Of a stretch of DNA of 64,000 nucleotides, positions 1 to 10,473 are shown piece by piece. Position numbers and translations under genes: made by a program. Below the pieces are notes generated by a model. It saw nothing but the letters and a program-made list of their open reading frames with translations, did no database searches and was not told where the DNA came from. Location of the stretch: assembly GCA_003024175.1 (NCBI GenBank), contig MDYQ01000030.1, forward strand, positions 62,001 to 126,000, given 5' to 3'. This DNA comes from Planoprotostelium fungivorum (taxonomy: Eukaryota > Evosea > Variosea > Cavosteliida > Cavosteliaceae). Position 1 is the stretch's first letter, and every line of letters begins with the position of its first letter.

Positions 1-198
1 TGACCATCATCATTGCATAAAGGTGAAAGGGATTGAGCAGGAGCGAAAAGACTCTACTCTACTCCTCAAGTGTCCTCCAGTATATCTTGACAGCACAGCG
101 GTATAGGCACGCTGACACCCTCTTCAGGGTCGATAGACATGGCTTCTCAGCGTGTCTTCACCAGCCGATTTTACAGATGACGGGACACGAATCACGGT

Positions 199-1110
199 TT
201 ATAGGCGCATCATTCGTCCTCCTGATCGAATGTGATGTGCGATGACATAGGCCATGGAAGTTTCTCTCGCTAACACGGCCAGAGCTTCTTCATCCTCATG
301 GACGGCTACCTTCCACACGATGCGTCCCCAATCTTCTGCCTTCCAATGCATCTTCCCGTCACCCAGGAACAGCTCCATCATATCCCTCCCTCCCCCTCTT
401 CTCACGCAACTCTCCAAGAGTTCCCTCCTCCGATGAAAGTCCTCTCTGTCCAACAACATCTTGGCGATGCAGATGTCCGCACAGACGTGAGCTCCAGCGT
501 TCGGATCTACTCTATCATCTCTCAAAAGTCTCTCCACTAATGAGATGGCTCCACGTGCTACGGCATTGACGAGTGGATAGTTGTCTCTGACGGAAGGGTC
601 GACCTCGTAATCGAGCAGCATGTCCACGATGTTCGGATCGTTCGAACAGATCGGAAGGTTGCCTTCCATGGCCGGGTCGCATCCCTCTTCGTCTAATAGG
701 AATTGGACGACTGATGGTACTCCGTCTTGTGTTGCAATGCGAAAATGAGAATCTTCCATCACGTAGCCCGAAACAGACCGGATGGACTTAAACATCTCCA
801 GCCCCTTCACAAGATCGGAGAGGCACAGCTGCACCCAAGAAATGTGGATCATCTGTCGTTGGGCGAGATCGCATATGACGTCTTCGTATCTCCTTTGTGC
901 GGCAATGAAGAAGATCTTTCGTGCAGATGATTTCTGGAGAGACCATCTGTTGTCTCTGAGGAGAAGGCGATAGATGTCCGGGTGACTAAGCAATGCGGTC
1001 ACCGGATTGACTAATGATGGATCGAAGAAGGGGTGGTCGAGTAGTTTCTGCGCCAGAGTGATGCTTCGGTGTTTCACTGCAAGCTGGAACAAAAATCTCG
1101 TGCTGCGGTG
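199..1110 (-). CDS. Ankyrin-repeat-like protein, 5' end unresolved
   Basis: An open frame of about 300 codons runs to a stop at the left edge of this span. The protein is a string of degenerate ankyrin-like helical pairs: phrases such as LLDHPFFDPSLVNPV, VVQFLLDEEGCDPAM and VERLLRDDRVDPNAG have the spacing of ankyrin repeats in which an 'LL..D..DP' core recurs every 30 residues or so. Such repeats bind other proteins; no catalytic domain is visible. The frame has no convincing ATG: it continues upstream of 1092 to a stop near 1125, so the first exon probably lies further right. An ATG at 1300 begins a plausible short leader, but I could not find a splice that keeps frame. Partner and pathway unknown. 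Confidence 0.6.
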   Translation of the reverse strand, partial: HRSTRFLFQLAVKHRSITLAQKLLDHPFFDPSLVNPVTALLSHPDIYRLLLRDNRWSLQKSSARKIFFIAAQRRYEDVICDLAQRQMIHISWVQLCLSDLVKGLEMFKSIRSVSGYVMEDSHFRIATQDGVPSVVQFLLDEEGCDPAMEGNLPICSNDPNIVDMLLDYEVDPSVRDNYPLVNAVARGAISLVERLLRDDRVDPNAGAHVCADICIAKMLLDREDFHRRRELLESCVRRGGGRDMMELFLGDGKMHWKAEDWGRIVWKVAVHEDEEALAVLARETSMAYVIAHHIRSGGRMMRL

Positions 1111-1620
1111 ATTCAGGAACCATCACCATGCTGTTGTAATCACTTGTAGTCGACTCGTCTATCTCTACAGCCGTGGACCAGCCAGAGGAGAACAGTCTCA
1201 CACGGCACCTCTTGTCCTCGGCGGTGGGCACCTTCCATAGTCTTTGCGGTGCGGTCAGCGCACCTGTTACTGTTAGGCCACTAGCACGCAGATCACTCAT
1301 TCACCTTTCAATCATGAAAGAGTCAGTTCGGTCTCTCCAAGAGCGGCATACCGATCTCATCGCCTTCCACGAGTTCATCTGTTCTTGATGGATGGTCTCC
1401 AGCACAGCCCAATGCATGTCGATCGGCAGTGAGCTCCACTCCATCATCTTAATAGATGATTATCGTCTTCACATCAAGGCGACCGAACCTCTTCTCGGCT
1501 TTGATTTTCATTCTGTGAATTGTCTTCTCCCACTCCCCTTCTGGAAAATAAAATCCTATCACATCCATTTTATTCATTTTATTTCACGTGAAACGATTCA
1601 ACACAGACATAGTCATGTCT

Positions 1621-2976
1621 TTATTTCGGTCGCTTGAGTGAGTGTCCGACACCACCAAACGCGACGAACTTTGGTTTCTTCTTCTCCTCCTCCGAATCCG
1701 AATCAGAATCAGAGTCTTCCACTCTGCTCGACGGTCTGCTGTTGCTCTTGGCTGGCGTGCTCGTTCCACTGGTAGGTTTACTCTTCAGAGAGTAACCACT
1801 ACCAGAGAAGGCGGTGAACTTTGGCTTCTCTTCTTCATCAGCCTCCAACCTGAAAAATTGTCATCCAAAGGACACAAACCTTCACTCACCGGTGGGTTCC
1901 TTTCGTCAGAGTCTTTGGTTTACTAGCAGAAGTGTCCTCCTCTTTCTTCTCTTCCTTCTTCACGTACGTCTCTTCCTGCGGCATGTCTGCCGGTGGAGCA
2001 AAGTCCACGATGAGGTCCGTCTCCACTGATGCTCGTGAGATGATGGAAGATGTGATTGATGGTGTCATCACCGATGGAGATGGCGCGCAGATTGGGTCCG
2101 GTGGGCTTGATTTCGAGGACAGTCAGAGGATAGTCGCGATTTAGATATTCTACGACGATGGTCTCTCCTAAGCCCAGAGCTGTGTAATCACGGAGTTTGA
2201 CTTCCAAACTGTGAGACGTAAGGAGAGAGTCAAGTTGAGGAGGTGAAGACAGCAGATCATTGAGAGATGATGGATAGAAGATGAGAGAGATAGAAGATGA
2301 GAGAGATAGAAGATGAGAAGGATAGAAGATGAGAAGGATAGAAGATGAGAAGGATCAGATGAGACGAGATATTATGAAGAAGAAGGAAGATGATGTTGGA
2401 TGTCTCACACGGCTCTGGGATTTGATATGTCCAGGAAAGTCTTACTCTGTGGTTGAAATTTGACGAATTTACCCAATGGTAAATTGACAGTACTGATTCT
2501 CACAAACTGTCCAGGTTCGATGCTGAGGTTCTGCATCATCTATGGTGGGAATGAGATGCATTCAGACGGATCAGAACGGCTCACCCAGCCGGGCATCTCA
2601 ACTCTTCCCTCTTGCGCGATGAACTCTAAAACTCCTCTGTATCATGTCAAGATGAGCGACGCACGACAAAATGCAATAGCTCACCCGTGAACTTTGAGGT
2701 CAGGGAAATTAGCGTTTGATATTTCGAAGATGAGAGGGTATTGGACGAGTAATTGAGCTGTATGAACGATCAATGCTTGGATTGAATGATGGTCAGCTCA
2801 CATATCTTGTCCAAAGAAGAGGGAGGAAGAATGACTGTCAGTGGAGTTCAGTGTGCCGCCACGTGGAATCAAAACGAAGATGCTCACTCTTTCCACCGTG
2901 TTGGAGGTTGGGTCTATCCGTGATTGGATAGCACCGAAAAGTCATCTTAAAGCCTGAATAACTCATGTTGTTTCGA
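1621..2976 (-). CDS. UFD1: UFD1, ubiquitin-recognition cofactor of Cdc48/p97
   Basis: UFD1 pairs with NPL4 to bring ubiquitylated proteins to the AAA ATPase Cdc48/p97, notably in ER-associated degradation. At least seven exons can be followed from MSYSGFKMTFRCYPI (start 2976). The N-terminal double-psi barrel region reads GGKIILPPSSLDKI, then QLLVQYPLIFEISNAN, VLEFIAQEGRVEMPGW and VKFQPQSKTFLDISNPRAV, each colinear with animal UFD1. VETDLIVDFAPP closes the domain. The tail carries both family C-terminal boxes, FTAFSGSGYSLK and FVAFGGVGHSLKRPK, separated by an acidic serine stretch. Introns are about 40 nt apart from one of roughly 195 nt that holds a minisatellite. The start is the first ATG in frame with the FRCYP motif. 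Identity is very secure; exact exon ends are inferred from GT-AG and frame. Confidence 0.93.
2271..2355. repeat. 16-bp purine-rich minisatellite in a UFD1 intron
   Basis: About five tandem copies of a unit close to GATAGAAGATGAGAAG. It lies inside the longest UFD1 intron, so on the gene's sense strand it forms a long pyrimidine-rich run ahead of the acceptor near 2217. Confidence 0.85.
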
Positions 2977-3269
2977 TCGCGTATGACGTTGTGTGACTGA
3001 TGTGTTTTCAGTTCGGGTGGACCAAATGTTTGAGCCTCAACAACAGATGCATCTCATCATCATTAACGGCAGAGGCAGCCCCTATGACCTCACCTTTGGA
3101 GGATGCGAACATATGGGATCTAGTAGCGGTTGTCACCGGAGAGCTAGACTCCCTGGCGGCTAGGTGCTTCAACATCCTCTTCCCCGTCACACGAGAAGAC
3201 TGATCGCGTCGCAGTGAATCAAATACCACCATCGCTCAATGGTCTCAGAAATTAAAGGTTCTCCACAGC

Positions 3270-3538
3270 ATGAACGAGCAACACAGTGCTAAGCCAGATT
3301 TCATACGCAGACAGCTGTTCGGTTTAGCGTTAGAGAAGAGATTGTATTTGGACAAACTGAGAGGCATTGAAGAATACATCAGTCAAAGAGGAGACTCCAC
3401 GGACGATGAAGAAGGTCGATTGCTGACACAGATCACGCAGATCCTATACGAAGAAGAGAAAGGTGAAGTTTCTCTCTGCATCACCCAATCTCATCATCGT
3501 CAGATTTTCGCTTAGTCGACCGAAAGATGAAACAATAA
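3270..3538 (+). CDS. Small helical protein of unknown function, two exons
   Basis: Starts at MNEQHSAKPDFIRRQ and encodes about 75 residues, mostly charged helix (ALEKRLYLDKLRGIEEYI), possibly a short coiled coil. Reading straight through gives a stop soon after 3500, but a GTGAAG...CGTCAG intron of about 42 nt (roughly 3462-3503) gives a better end, ..EEEK-DFRLVDRKMKQ, with the stop at 3536-3538 overlapping an AATAAA-like signal. I do not recognise the family. It faces the kinase gene tail to tail with only about 30 bp between the two stops. Confidence 0.5.
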
Positions 3539-3568
3539 AATAGAACAGACCTCTGTCTCTATGTACAT

Positions 3569-4598
3569 TTATATTTCTCCCAAACCGAGATCCTCCTTGC
3601 ACAACCAAGGATGAACGAGCACTTCGTCCACAGTGATACGATCTTCTGGTGGGACTCTTAACATCTTCCGGATGAGAGACTGGAGCTCTCGACTGCATCG
3701 TCCATTGACGATGCGAACATCGGGATGGTGCCGGCTGAGGCCTTGAGTGAAGTCCTGTCTCTCGCTCTCGCTGAATGGAAAGACACCAAACGTCATGCAG
3801 TAGAGGATGACCCCCAGAGCCCAAACCTGTCCTCTCAAATCAGGATCATGCGATTGTGATGGGTGAAGATCTGACCTCCGCTTTGTTGGCGTTATACTTT
3901 GGACGCTTTCGGATGAGCTCCGGTGAGCGATACGGTTGAGAGCCACCCCACTGATTTGACTTCATGCTCTTGTATCCCGGCAAAAGTTTAGACAGAAACC
4001 GATTGCTGCGTCGCCTCTGAGAGTAGAGCTCACACAGTCCAAAATCGACGAGAGTCACTTTGTCGCCGTCACCGATCAAGATCTGAATGATACATTAGAC
4101 GAGACGGATGGATAGTGATGAGCTCCTCACGTTCTCTAATTTTAAATCGTGGTGGATGATGCCCGCGGACTGCATGATAGTCAGAAAAATAGAATCGAAC
4201 ACGAAATCTCCCCACCATGTAATGTTGTGCGATGGAGCACAGTTGCCGGAAGATGTGTCTCGTCCTCCCCTCGTCGAACGATTGGTTTTGTAACAACGAC
4301 AGAAGATCCTGTCCTTCCACATACTCCATTATGAGAATCTCTGGGGAGGAGAGATGTAACCGCGGCACTCCTTCGTGGTCGATTCGAGACAGAGCCTCTG
4401 CCTCATTAGCCACCAGTTCTAATCCCCTCTTGATCTGCTTCACTGCCACGAGACATTTGTTCGTCTCGTCCCACCCTTTATAGACATCCCCGTATGAGCC
4501 TGATCTCCTTCAATCACCCAGACAACATCCTCTTGAACAACTCCACCTCGAGAGACGAGCTCTATGATGCGGATGCGACTATCGTCCGGTGCAGACAT
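3569..4598 (-). CDS. Serine/threonine protein kinase, short, kinase domain only
   Basis: An almost bare protein kinase domain. From the ATG at 4598 (MSAPDDSRIRIIELV) a 47-nt intron with GTGGAG donor joins ..SRG to SYGDVYKGWDE, restoring the glycine-rich loop. Then follow AVKQIKRG (the ATP-anchoring lysine), MEYVEGQDLL hinge, GIIHHDLKLEN catalytic loop, LVDFGLCELY (DFG), YRSPELIRKR (APE-like) and a C-lobe with VWALGVILYCMTFGVFPF and EDRITVDEVLVHPWL. The sequence resembles CAMK/SNF1-type kinases in its C-lobe. The arginine of the usual HRD is a histidine (HHD), which suggests activity that does not depend on activation-loop phosphorylation. Substrate and pathway unknown. Confidence 0.85.
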
Positions 4599-5464
4599 GA
4601 TGCATAAGAGCAACGGCTGAGTGGCTGCTGTTGTGATGATGAATGCTCGCCACCCGAGCCCCCTCTATAGGCCACCTTTCCGATGTATCGTAACAATTGG
4701 CGTCAGGAGAATCTATCCTATGATCTTTCACCTCTTGCTCCCTGTCACGAAAACCAGGGGGAAGACTGAGCGGTTAACTTCACGTTCGGATACATAGGCA
4801 GTCGAGATATGGACCCTGCGGCTCCTCTAACTGCTCGTGGGTCAGCATGTGAAGGAGGTGTACCTCAGCTCGAGGGCTACGATCTGAATAGGGAAGAGAG
4901 GGAGTACATCGTCCAGCGTCTCCGATATGGTTCACCTTAAGCATGTTTTCTTGGAAGCAGGAGACGAGAAGGGAAGCCAGTGCATGAAACGAATCCGCAG
5001 ATGGAACCACAAGCTCTCGTTCTCTGCAAAAACAGCCGACATCTAAACAACGGGCCCTTCATTTTTCATGCGTTGGGAATTTTTGTTCATGAAGTGGCGT
5101 CGAAGTCTGATCGAGTCCACAAACAACTGCCACAACACCAGTAGGATCACGACCAAGTCGCTGATGGTGCACAGGTCCATTGGGATGCATTGGAAGGTCC
5201 CGACGAATGAGTAACCGACTCATCAGTTTCATCCAATGTCAATCACAGCAGAACAGATCGGCCACGAGTCACGTTGAAGAGGGTTTCTCTGCCCTTCCAC
5301 GGTCTCTCTTCTATATCCTCCTGTGGTGCTCATGTTGGTTGCGGAAAGATGCGTCGTACACAGAGCAATCTGACAGGACGCAGAGTGTTCTGTGATATTT
5401 CAACCTCACGAAAGATGAGTATTGTAGATGCTCTGAACCACTGAGTTAGTATTTATTTCCAGAC
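4599..5464. other. Intergenic stretch, no convincing gene
   Basis: This lies between the divergent kinase (-) and RasGEF (+) starts and should hold both promoters. A minus-strand frame at 4780-5010 (ending ..EPQGPYLDCLCIRT) has no recognisable domain and no clear partner exon. No RNA gene was seen. Confidence 0.4.
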
Positions 5465-8400
5465 ATGGAGGGGGCACCAACGCTGTCTAAGCTCCCTCCG
5501 TTGAGTATCAACATGCATCTGCAAAATCGGTTCGTTCATAGAGGACGGCAGACGAATTCGGCTATATCATTGGTAAAATCGAGTGTTGATATGGCCCACT
5601 TGAGATTGATGGTCGAACCTCTATCACCTCTCGCACCGCTCAGTCCGAAGAGTTCGAGGAAAATGAGAGTTCGGAGTCGAAGTCAAGAAGTGTTGAACAC
5701 ATGGGAAGAGCCTGATGAAGAATACATGAAACAGAGATTCGAAGGTTTGTCGGAGTTAATCATCGACATCTGATCTTTTTCGTAGCCAATCATCATAAAG
5801 AGAGAAGAGCTGCCATCAGAAGCACGAATCCGAAGAGAGCAGTCGTAAAAGAATTTACTACGGGTGATCGAGATTTTTTCTCTCATTATGAACAGAGTTT
5901 GATCTCGCATGCAGTCCTTCCAGAGCCAAAAGAAGATGATCCGGATGATTTGGGTTCTTCCATCTTCATGATGCCCGTAAGCAAACAGTCCAGTCTGAGC
6001 GACATCCCTCCATACATCAAACGAAAGAGCATGGAATTCCAAGAATTCGCTCGCCCGAGAAGCTTGGAAGAGGGAGTCTTAACTTCACCCACTCCATCCC
6101 AAATCTATGACACGACCCAACTCGAGGATGGCGACAGGTGATTATCATCCATTATCATCCATTATCAGCGTCGGATGATCTTCTATAGACTTCTCGTCGG
6201 TGTCGTCGAACGAGACGAAGTCATCTTGGGAGGCTTCGTCGATGAGCTCTTCTTCAACTTGACTTCGAAACGTTTCGGAAAAGTTCACATCTTACCTCCA
6301 AAGGAGAACAGCTCCGAACACACGTTCACCGGTGAGGCCCATGGACATGATGATCATCCATCTCATCATGGATCCAGCGAGTCCATACGTGAAGCAATTT
6401 TTCTACACGTACCGCTACTTCACTTCGAAAGGTGACGGTGCGTCCCCCGCGAGGGAAGTCATGAGGAGATTATCCGAATTCTACGCCAAAAACACGTCAG
6501 ACACTACCGTACCGGAAGAATTAGCCTCGGAGAGAGCCAACCAATCGAGGTGAATGGAAGATCGTCTACATCATCGTGGCTGATGATGATGACAGTGTCA
6601 TCGCTGTGATCGACACATGGGTGAAGACACACTTTTATGATTTCGAGGAAGATTCAAAGTTGTACGACGAGCTCTTATCCTTACTCAAGCAGGCGAGAAA
6701 ATTCGAGGAAAATAGGTCTGACGCGTTGTAGATCATCTCCAGCACGAGCGAACATTTTCAGAGTCGAGTGAGACAGTGGACAACTCAATTGCTGTGGCAT
6801 TTAGAGGCTCAGATCTTCTTATCGATCGTGAGGCTCACCTTCATCATCATCATCATCATATGATCATGCTGTGTTGAAAATCGAACCTTTATGATTGATC
6901 GTGAAATATTTTCGACTTTCAATCGACAAGAACGTCTTAACACATCGACCGATGCATCATGAAATTTTCATCACGCATGCACATCGACTCATCCGTCTTC
7001 GCAGCAACGAAATTCTGCGAGCTGCATAGACATCACAAAGGAGACGATCAGACAATTGAACACACTGTGGGACGGCATGACACTACCTCTACTCGCCGGG
7101 CTGCTGCCCAGGTGTTCCAGCCGACCCCTCCAAGGTCCGATTTTATTTCATTTTATTCTCCCTCGTCTCTCATTCACGCGTGCAGGGGAGGCTCTCATCC
7201 AATGGATTATAGATATCACAGATTGGCCGAAATTGCAAGCGGGGCACACCGCCCTCAAATTGCAGCAATCGAAATTGATCGACGAGCAGATCAAAAATTT
7301 CGCAAAGTACCACCAGAAGGTGACGTCATCACATCCAATCTCCCGCACTCGCATCGATGTATTCTCATCGACGATGTGATGGGGTCCATCACGATTAGAT
7401 CGATTCACATCGATGATGTCTATCGCCATCGAACGAGAGTTGATGAGAACAGGTTCAGCCGGCCCTGAATGCAACCGTCTCGTCTGGGAGTCACATCTCT
7501 TTCCTCGAATTCAAACCAGGAGAAGTAGCCAAACAACTCTGCCTCATCGATTTCGAGTACCATCAGAAGGTGCACCAGTTTTCATCGAGTTTTCACCGAC
7601 ATCCACGTCAGGTCACACCGAAGGAACTCTCCTTCCAGGCGTGGAGCAAATCAGATGCTTCAGTGAAAGCTCCGAATCTGACGCGGCTCATCCAACGAAG
7701 CAATGAGATGTCATACTGGGTTGCCACGGAGATTGTTCTGTGTCCAGATCTACGCAGGAGGGTGACCACCATCAAGAGATTCATACAGATCGCAGACGTG
7801 AGGTACTCGTTGTGACGTGACGTAACGTACGTGTAGAACTGCCGCAAGATGAATAATTTTTCTTCGGCTCTGAGCATCATCGGTGGATTGAATTTGGGAG
7901 CAGTGCAGAAGATGTCAAAGACATGGCAGGTGAAGACATTGATGATGATGATGATGATCATGATGATGATGATGATGGGACATCGAGATTGATTACAAGT
8001 GCAGGAAGTGCCCAGCCAGTACAAGGATGACTTGACCGAGTTGACCAGCCTGTTGACTTCCATCGGAAATTTCAGGACGTACAGACAGGCTCTGAAGGCC
8101 GCCGAGCGGCCCGCCGTCCCTTACATCGGTGAGCCTCATGACATCTCTCATCACCATCATGAACCTCATGTCATCTCTCATCACCATCATGATGGAAGTG
8201 AAGTCGTGCTGAAGTTGGAACAGCGGTAACACTGAAGGACCTCACTTTCATTGAAGACGGAAACGACAACTTTAGAGCCAATGGAATGGTCAACTTTGAG
8301 AAGATGGCCATGCTGGCCTCCGCTTTCTCTCAGGTGTGTCATCATCTCTTCTTTCTCTTCGAAATGTGAAATATATTTTTATTTCGAGAAAAAAAAGAGA

Positions 8401-9592
8401 CAGAGAAAAACGAAAAAAATAGAAGAGGGAAAGAAAAAGAAAAGAAAAAATATTGAAAAAGAGGACAGGTGCAATCGTATGGACAAGTGGGGTATCCATT
8501 TGAAGAGGATAGCAAGTTGAAACTGATGTTGATCAATCTACCTGTCATACTAGACAACAACGAATTGTACAGAATGGCCGCCTTATCAGAGAACAACGGA
8601 GCCATGCTTAACAACAGCACCATCACCTTCACCACTGATAGTGAGCCCTCCTTCTATTCACCTACACGATCGAATCGAAATTTCTGTCAAATTTCTCACG
8701 AGTCGAAATTTCTCACGATTCTCTTCCGAGTCGAGTTTTCTCACAATTTTCTTGCGAATCGAAATTTCTCACGAATTTCAGGTTCAAGGGACTCGTTCAG
8801 GCTGCAGACCATCTCGAAGAGGTGAGTGGTTTCATTTGAATGCGACCGGATATTTACGGAGAATTAGGATGAGCCGGAAGGTTCCGAGCGGGAACAGCCG
8901 CGAGTCCATCACATCACCGGAATATTTCAATCCACCGAGCTCCCCACAGTATGACACACCGACACTGTCTCTATCTGTTCCCGTCCTGCCTTCTAATTTC
9001 ACTCCAATGAGGAGAAATACTACGACGAGTGAGTGGATGATGTACATACACCAACATCACATCAACATCAGTATCACATCGTGACATCAACATCACATCA
9101 TCACATCATCACATCGACATGACATCAACATGACATCATGACATCAATATCACATCAACATCATATCAAATCTACATCACATCAACACCACATCGTCGAT
9201 GACACCCATCAGCCGTTCTATCCCGTGAGGTCACCGCCCGCTCCCCCCTCCGAAAGAAGAACACACAATCATCCCTCCGTCTCAGCCGCGGCAGCGGCAG
9301 TGGATGTGACAGTGAAGACGACATCGTCAATCGGATGCATCGATCGATGTCTGTGGAGGCATCACAGATACCGGTAGAGCAGGCGGGACCGGACATGTCC
9401 TTCCTCGAGTTCTTAGACGATCACGCTGGAAGGGTGGCATCAGAGAACTCTCTCAATTCACCGAGAAAGAAGAGGGTGAGATATGCATGATGATGATGAT
9501 GATCGTGATGATCGTGATGACGATGGTGATGATGAGAGCTGATGAGAAGACAGGGATGGTCGTTGTTTAAGAAGAAGAAGGCGTTCGAATGA
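5465..9592 (+). CDS. RasGEF protein (RasGEF-N plus CDC25-type catalytic domain)
   Basis: A guanine-nucleotide exchange factor for Ras-family GTPases spread over many short exons. It begins MEGAPTLSKLPPLSIN with a Ser/Pro-rich unstructured region. A RasGEF-N (REM) domain follows around 6230-6720: FVDELFFNLTSKRFGKVHIL, MIIHLIMDPASPYVKQFFYT, then YRYFTSKG and WKIVYIIVADDDDS. The catalytic CDC25 domain runs from about 7490 to 8630, with FKPGEVAKQLCLIDFEYHQK, NEMSYWVATEIVLCPDLRRR, SALSIIGGLNLGAVQ, NFRTYRQALKAAERPAVPYI, DLTFIEDGNDNF and NGMVNFEKMAMLA. All are diagnostic helices of the fold. A Ser/Glu-rich tail (MSFLEFLDDHAGRVASENS) ends, after a last intron, in ..WSLFKKKKAFE. Amoebae use many RasGEFs in chemotaxis and macropinocytosis; which Ras this one acts on cannot be told. 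Confidence 0.88.
7938..7978. repeat. (ATG)n microsatellite in a RasGEF intron
   Basis: GATGATGATG runs interrupted by one ATC, in the intron that precedes the exon beginning near 8001. Confidence 0.85.
9046..9193. repeat. CATCAACAT/CACATC imperfect tandem repeat in a RasGEF intron
   Basis: Dense copies of 9-12 bp units built from CATCA, ACATCA and CATGACATC. The stretch is low-complexity, has no open frame with protein-like composition, and sits between two coding exons of the RasGEF tail. Confidence 0.8.
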
Positions 9593-10473
9593 GGGATTTA
9601 TTTATTTGATTTGGGATTGGGCTGTCGGAGAAAGAGAGAAACAGGGTAGAATAGATCTCTTCTTCCACTGTGATCATTTCGTCATGTGATGTGATCATGT
9701 TGTGATGTGATGTTGTGATATTATGTTGTGATGTGATGTTGTGAGGTGGTGTTGTGATGTGCGATGAGCTCGCCACAGTTGAGAGGATTACCATTGTGAG
9801 ACGCATCTTGTGTGGATGAATTGGCTTGTAGACATCATAAAGCATCCAGAACACATCATACAATTCAAATGCGAACCGATGAACACCGATTTCTTTCAAA
9901 CTCTTCGATCTTACAGTCGAATCCGCGAAAACGCCACACCACGATCGCATACGGCTGATATCCTTTGCATCGTCAGACTGATTCAACATTGTCTTCATCT
10001 GATTCCGCCTCGAATTCGTTCCTTACAACAAATCTCATCTAGTCAACAATTATCTAAAGAACTCCTCCATCGAATCTGATCAAGAGCATATTGGCTTACG
10101 ACCTCTTTGGCATCTCACCAAGATCCCTTTGGAAGCTACCCTCTTCACTGCCCCCCGTCGATTGAGACGAAGTCACTAATGGAATGATCATACGGGCTCG
10201 GTATCTTGTAAAGGATAAGGATAAAAATAATCATGCGACGATGATTCCGTGCACTGCGACCATGAGTACTTTCAATATCGCGCAGAACAAACCTCTGACA
10301 GTTACGATCACACCCATTATACCACCCACGATCCAATTCCAAACGAGTTACCTAATTTAATCCAACATAGGCGATGTCTGTACTGCAATGGGGGATCGTA
10401 TCGTAACGTTTCACGTCTCCATCACACCACGTCTCCTTTCAAAGAAGATGGCAGCCTGCGTGGATCCATTTTA
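9593..10473. other. Intergenic region with GATGT-type simple repeat
   Basis: The region separates the convergent RasGEF and IRE1 3' ends. About 9680-9765 is a GTGATGTGATGTT-type simple repeat. Further right several overlapping frames exist (for example + 9810-10079 and + 10249-10605), none with a recognisable domain. One short + gene with introns here is possible but I cannot support it. Confidence 0.4.

Noticed and set aside
1-245. Plus-strand ORF at the left window edge
   Set aside because: It overlaps the end of the ankyrin-like gene and has no recognisable composition or domain.
4490-4550. Apparent frameshift or 18-nt intron in the glycine loop of the kinase at 3569-4598
   Set aside because: A normal 47-nt GTGGAG...CAG intron joins ..LVSRG to SYGDVYKG in frame, so no frameshift or micro-intron is needed.
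9680-9765. CRISPR-like or satellite array downstream of the RasGEF gene
   Set aside because: Units are irregular GATGT-type simple sequence without spacers; this is a eukaryotic microsatellite.
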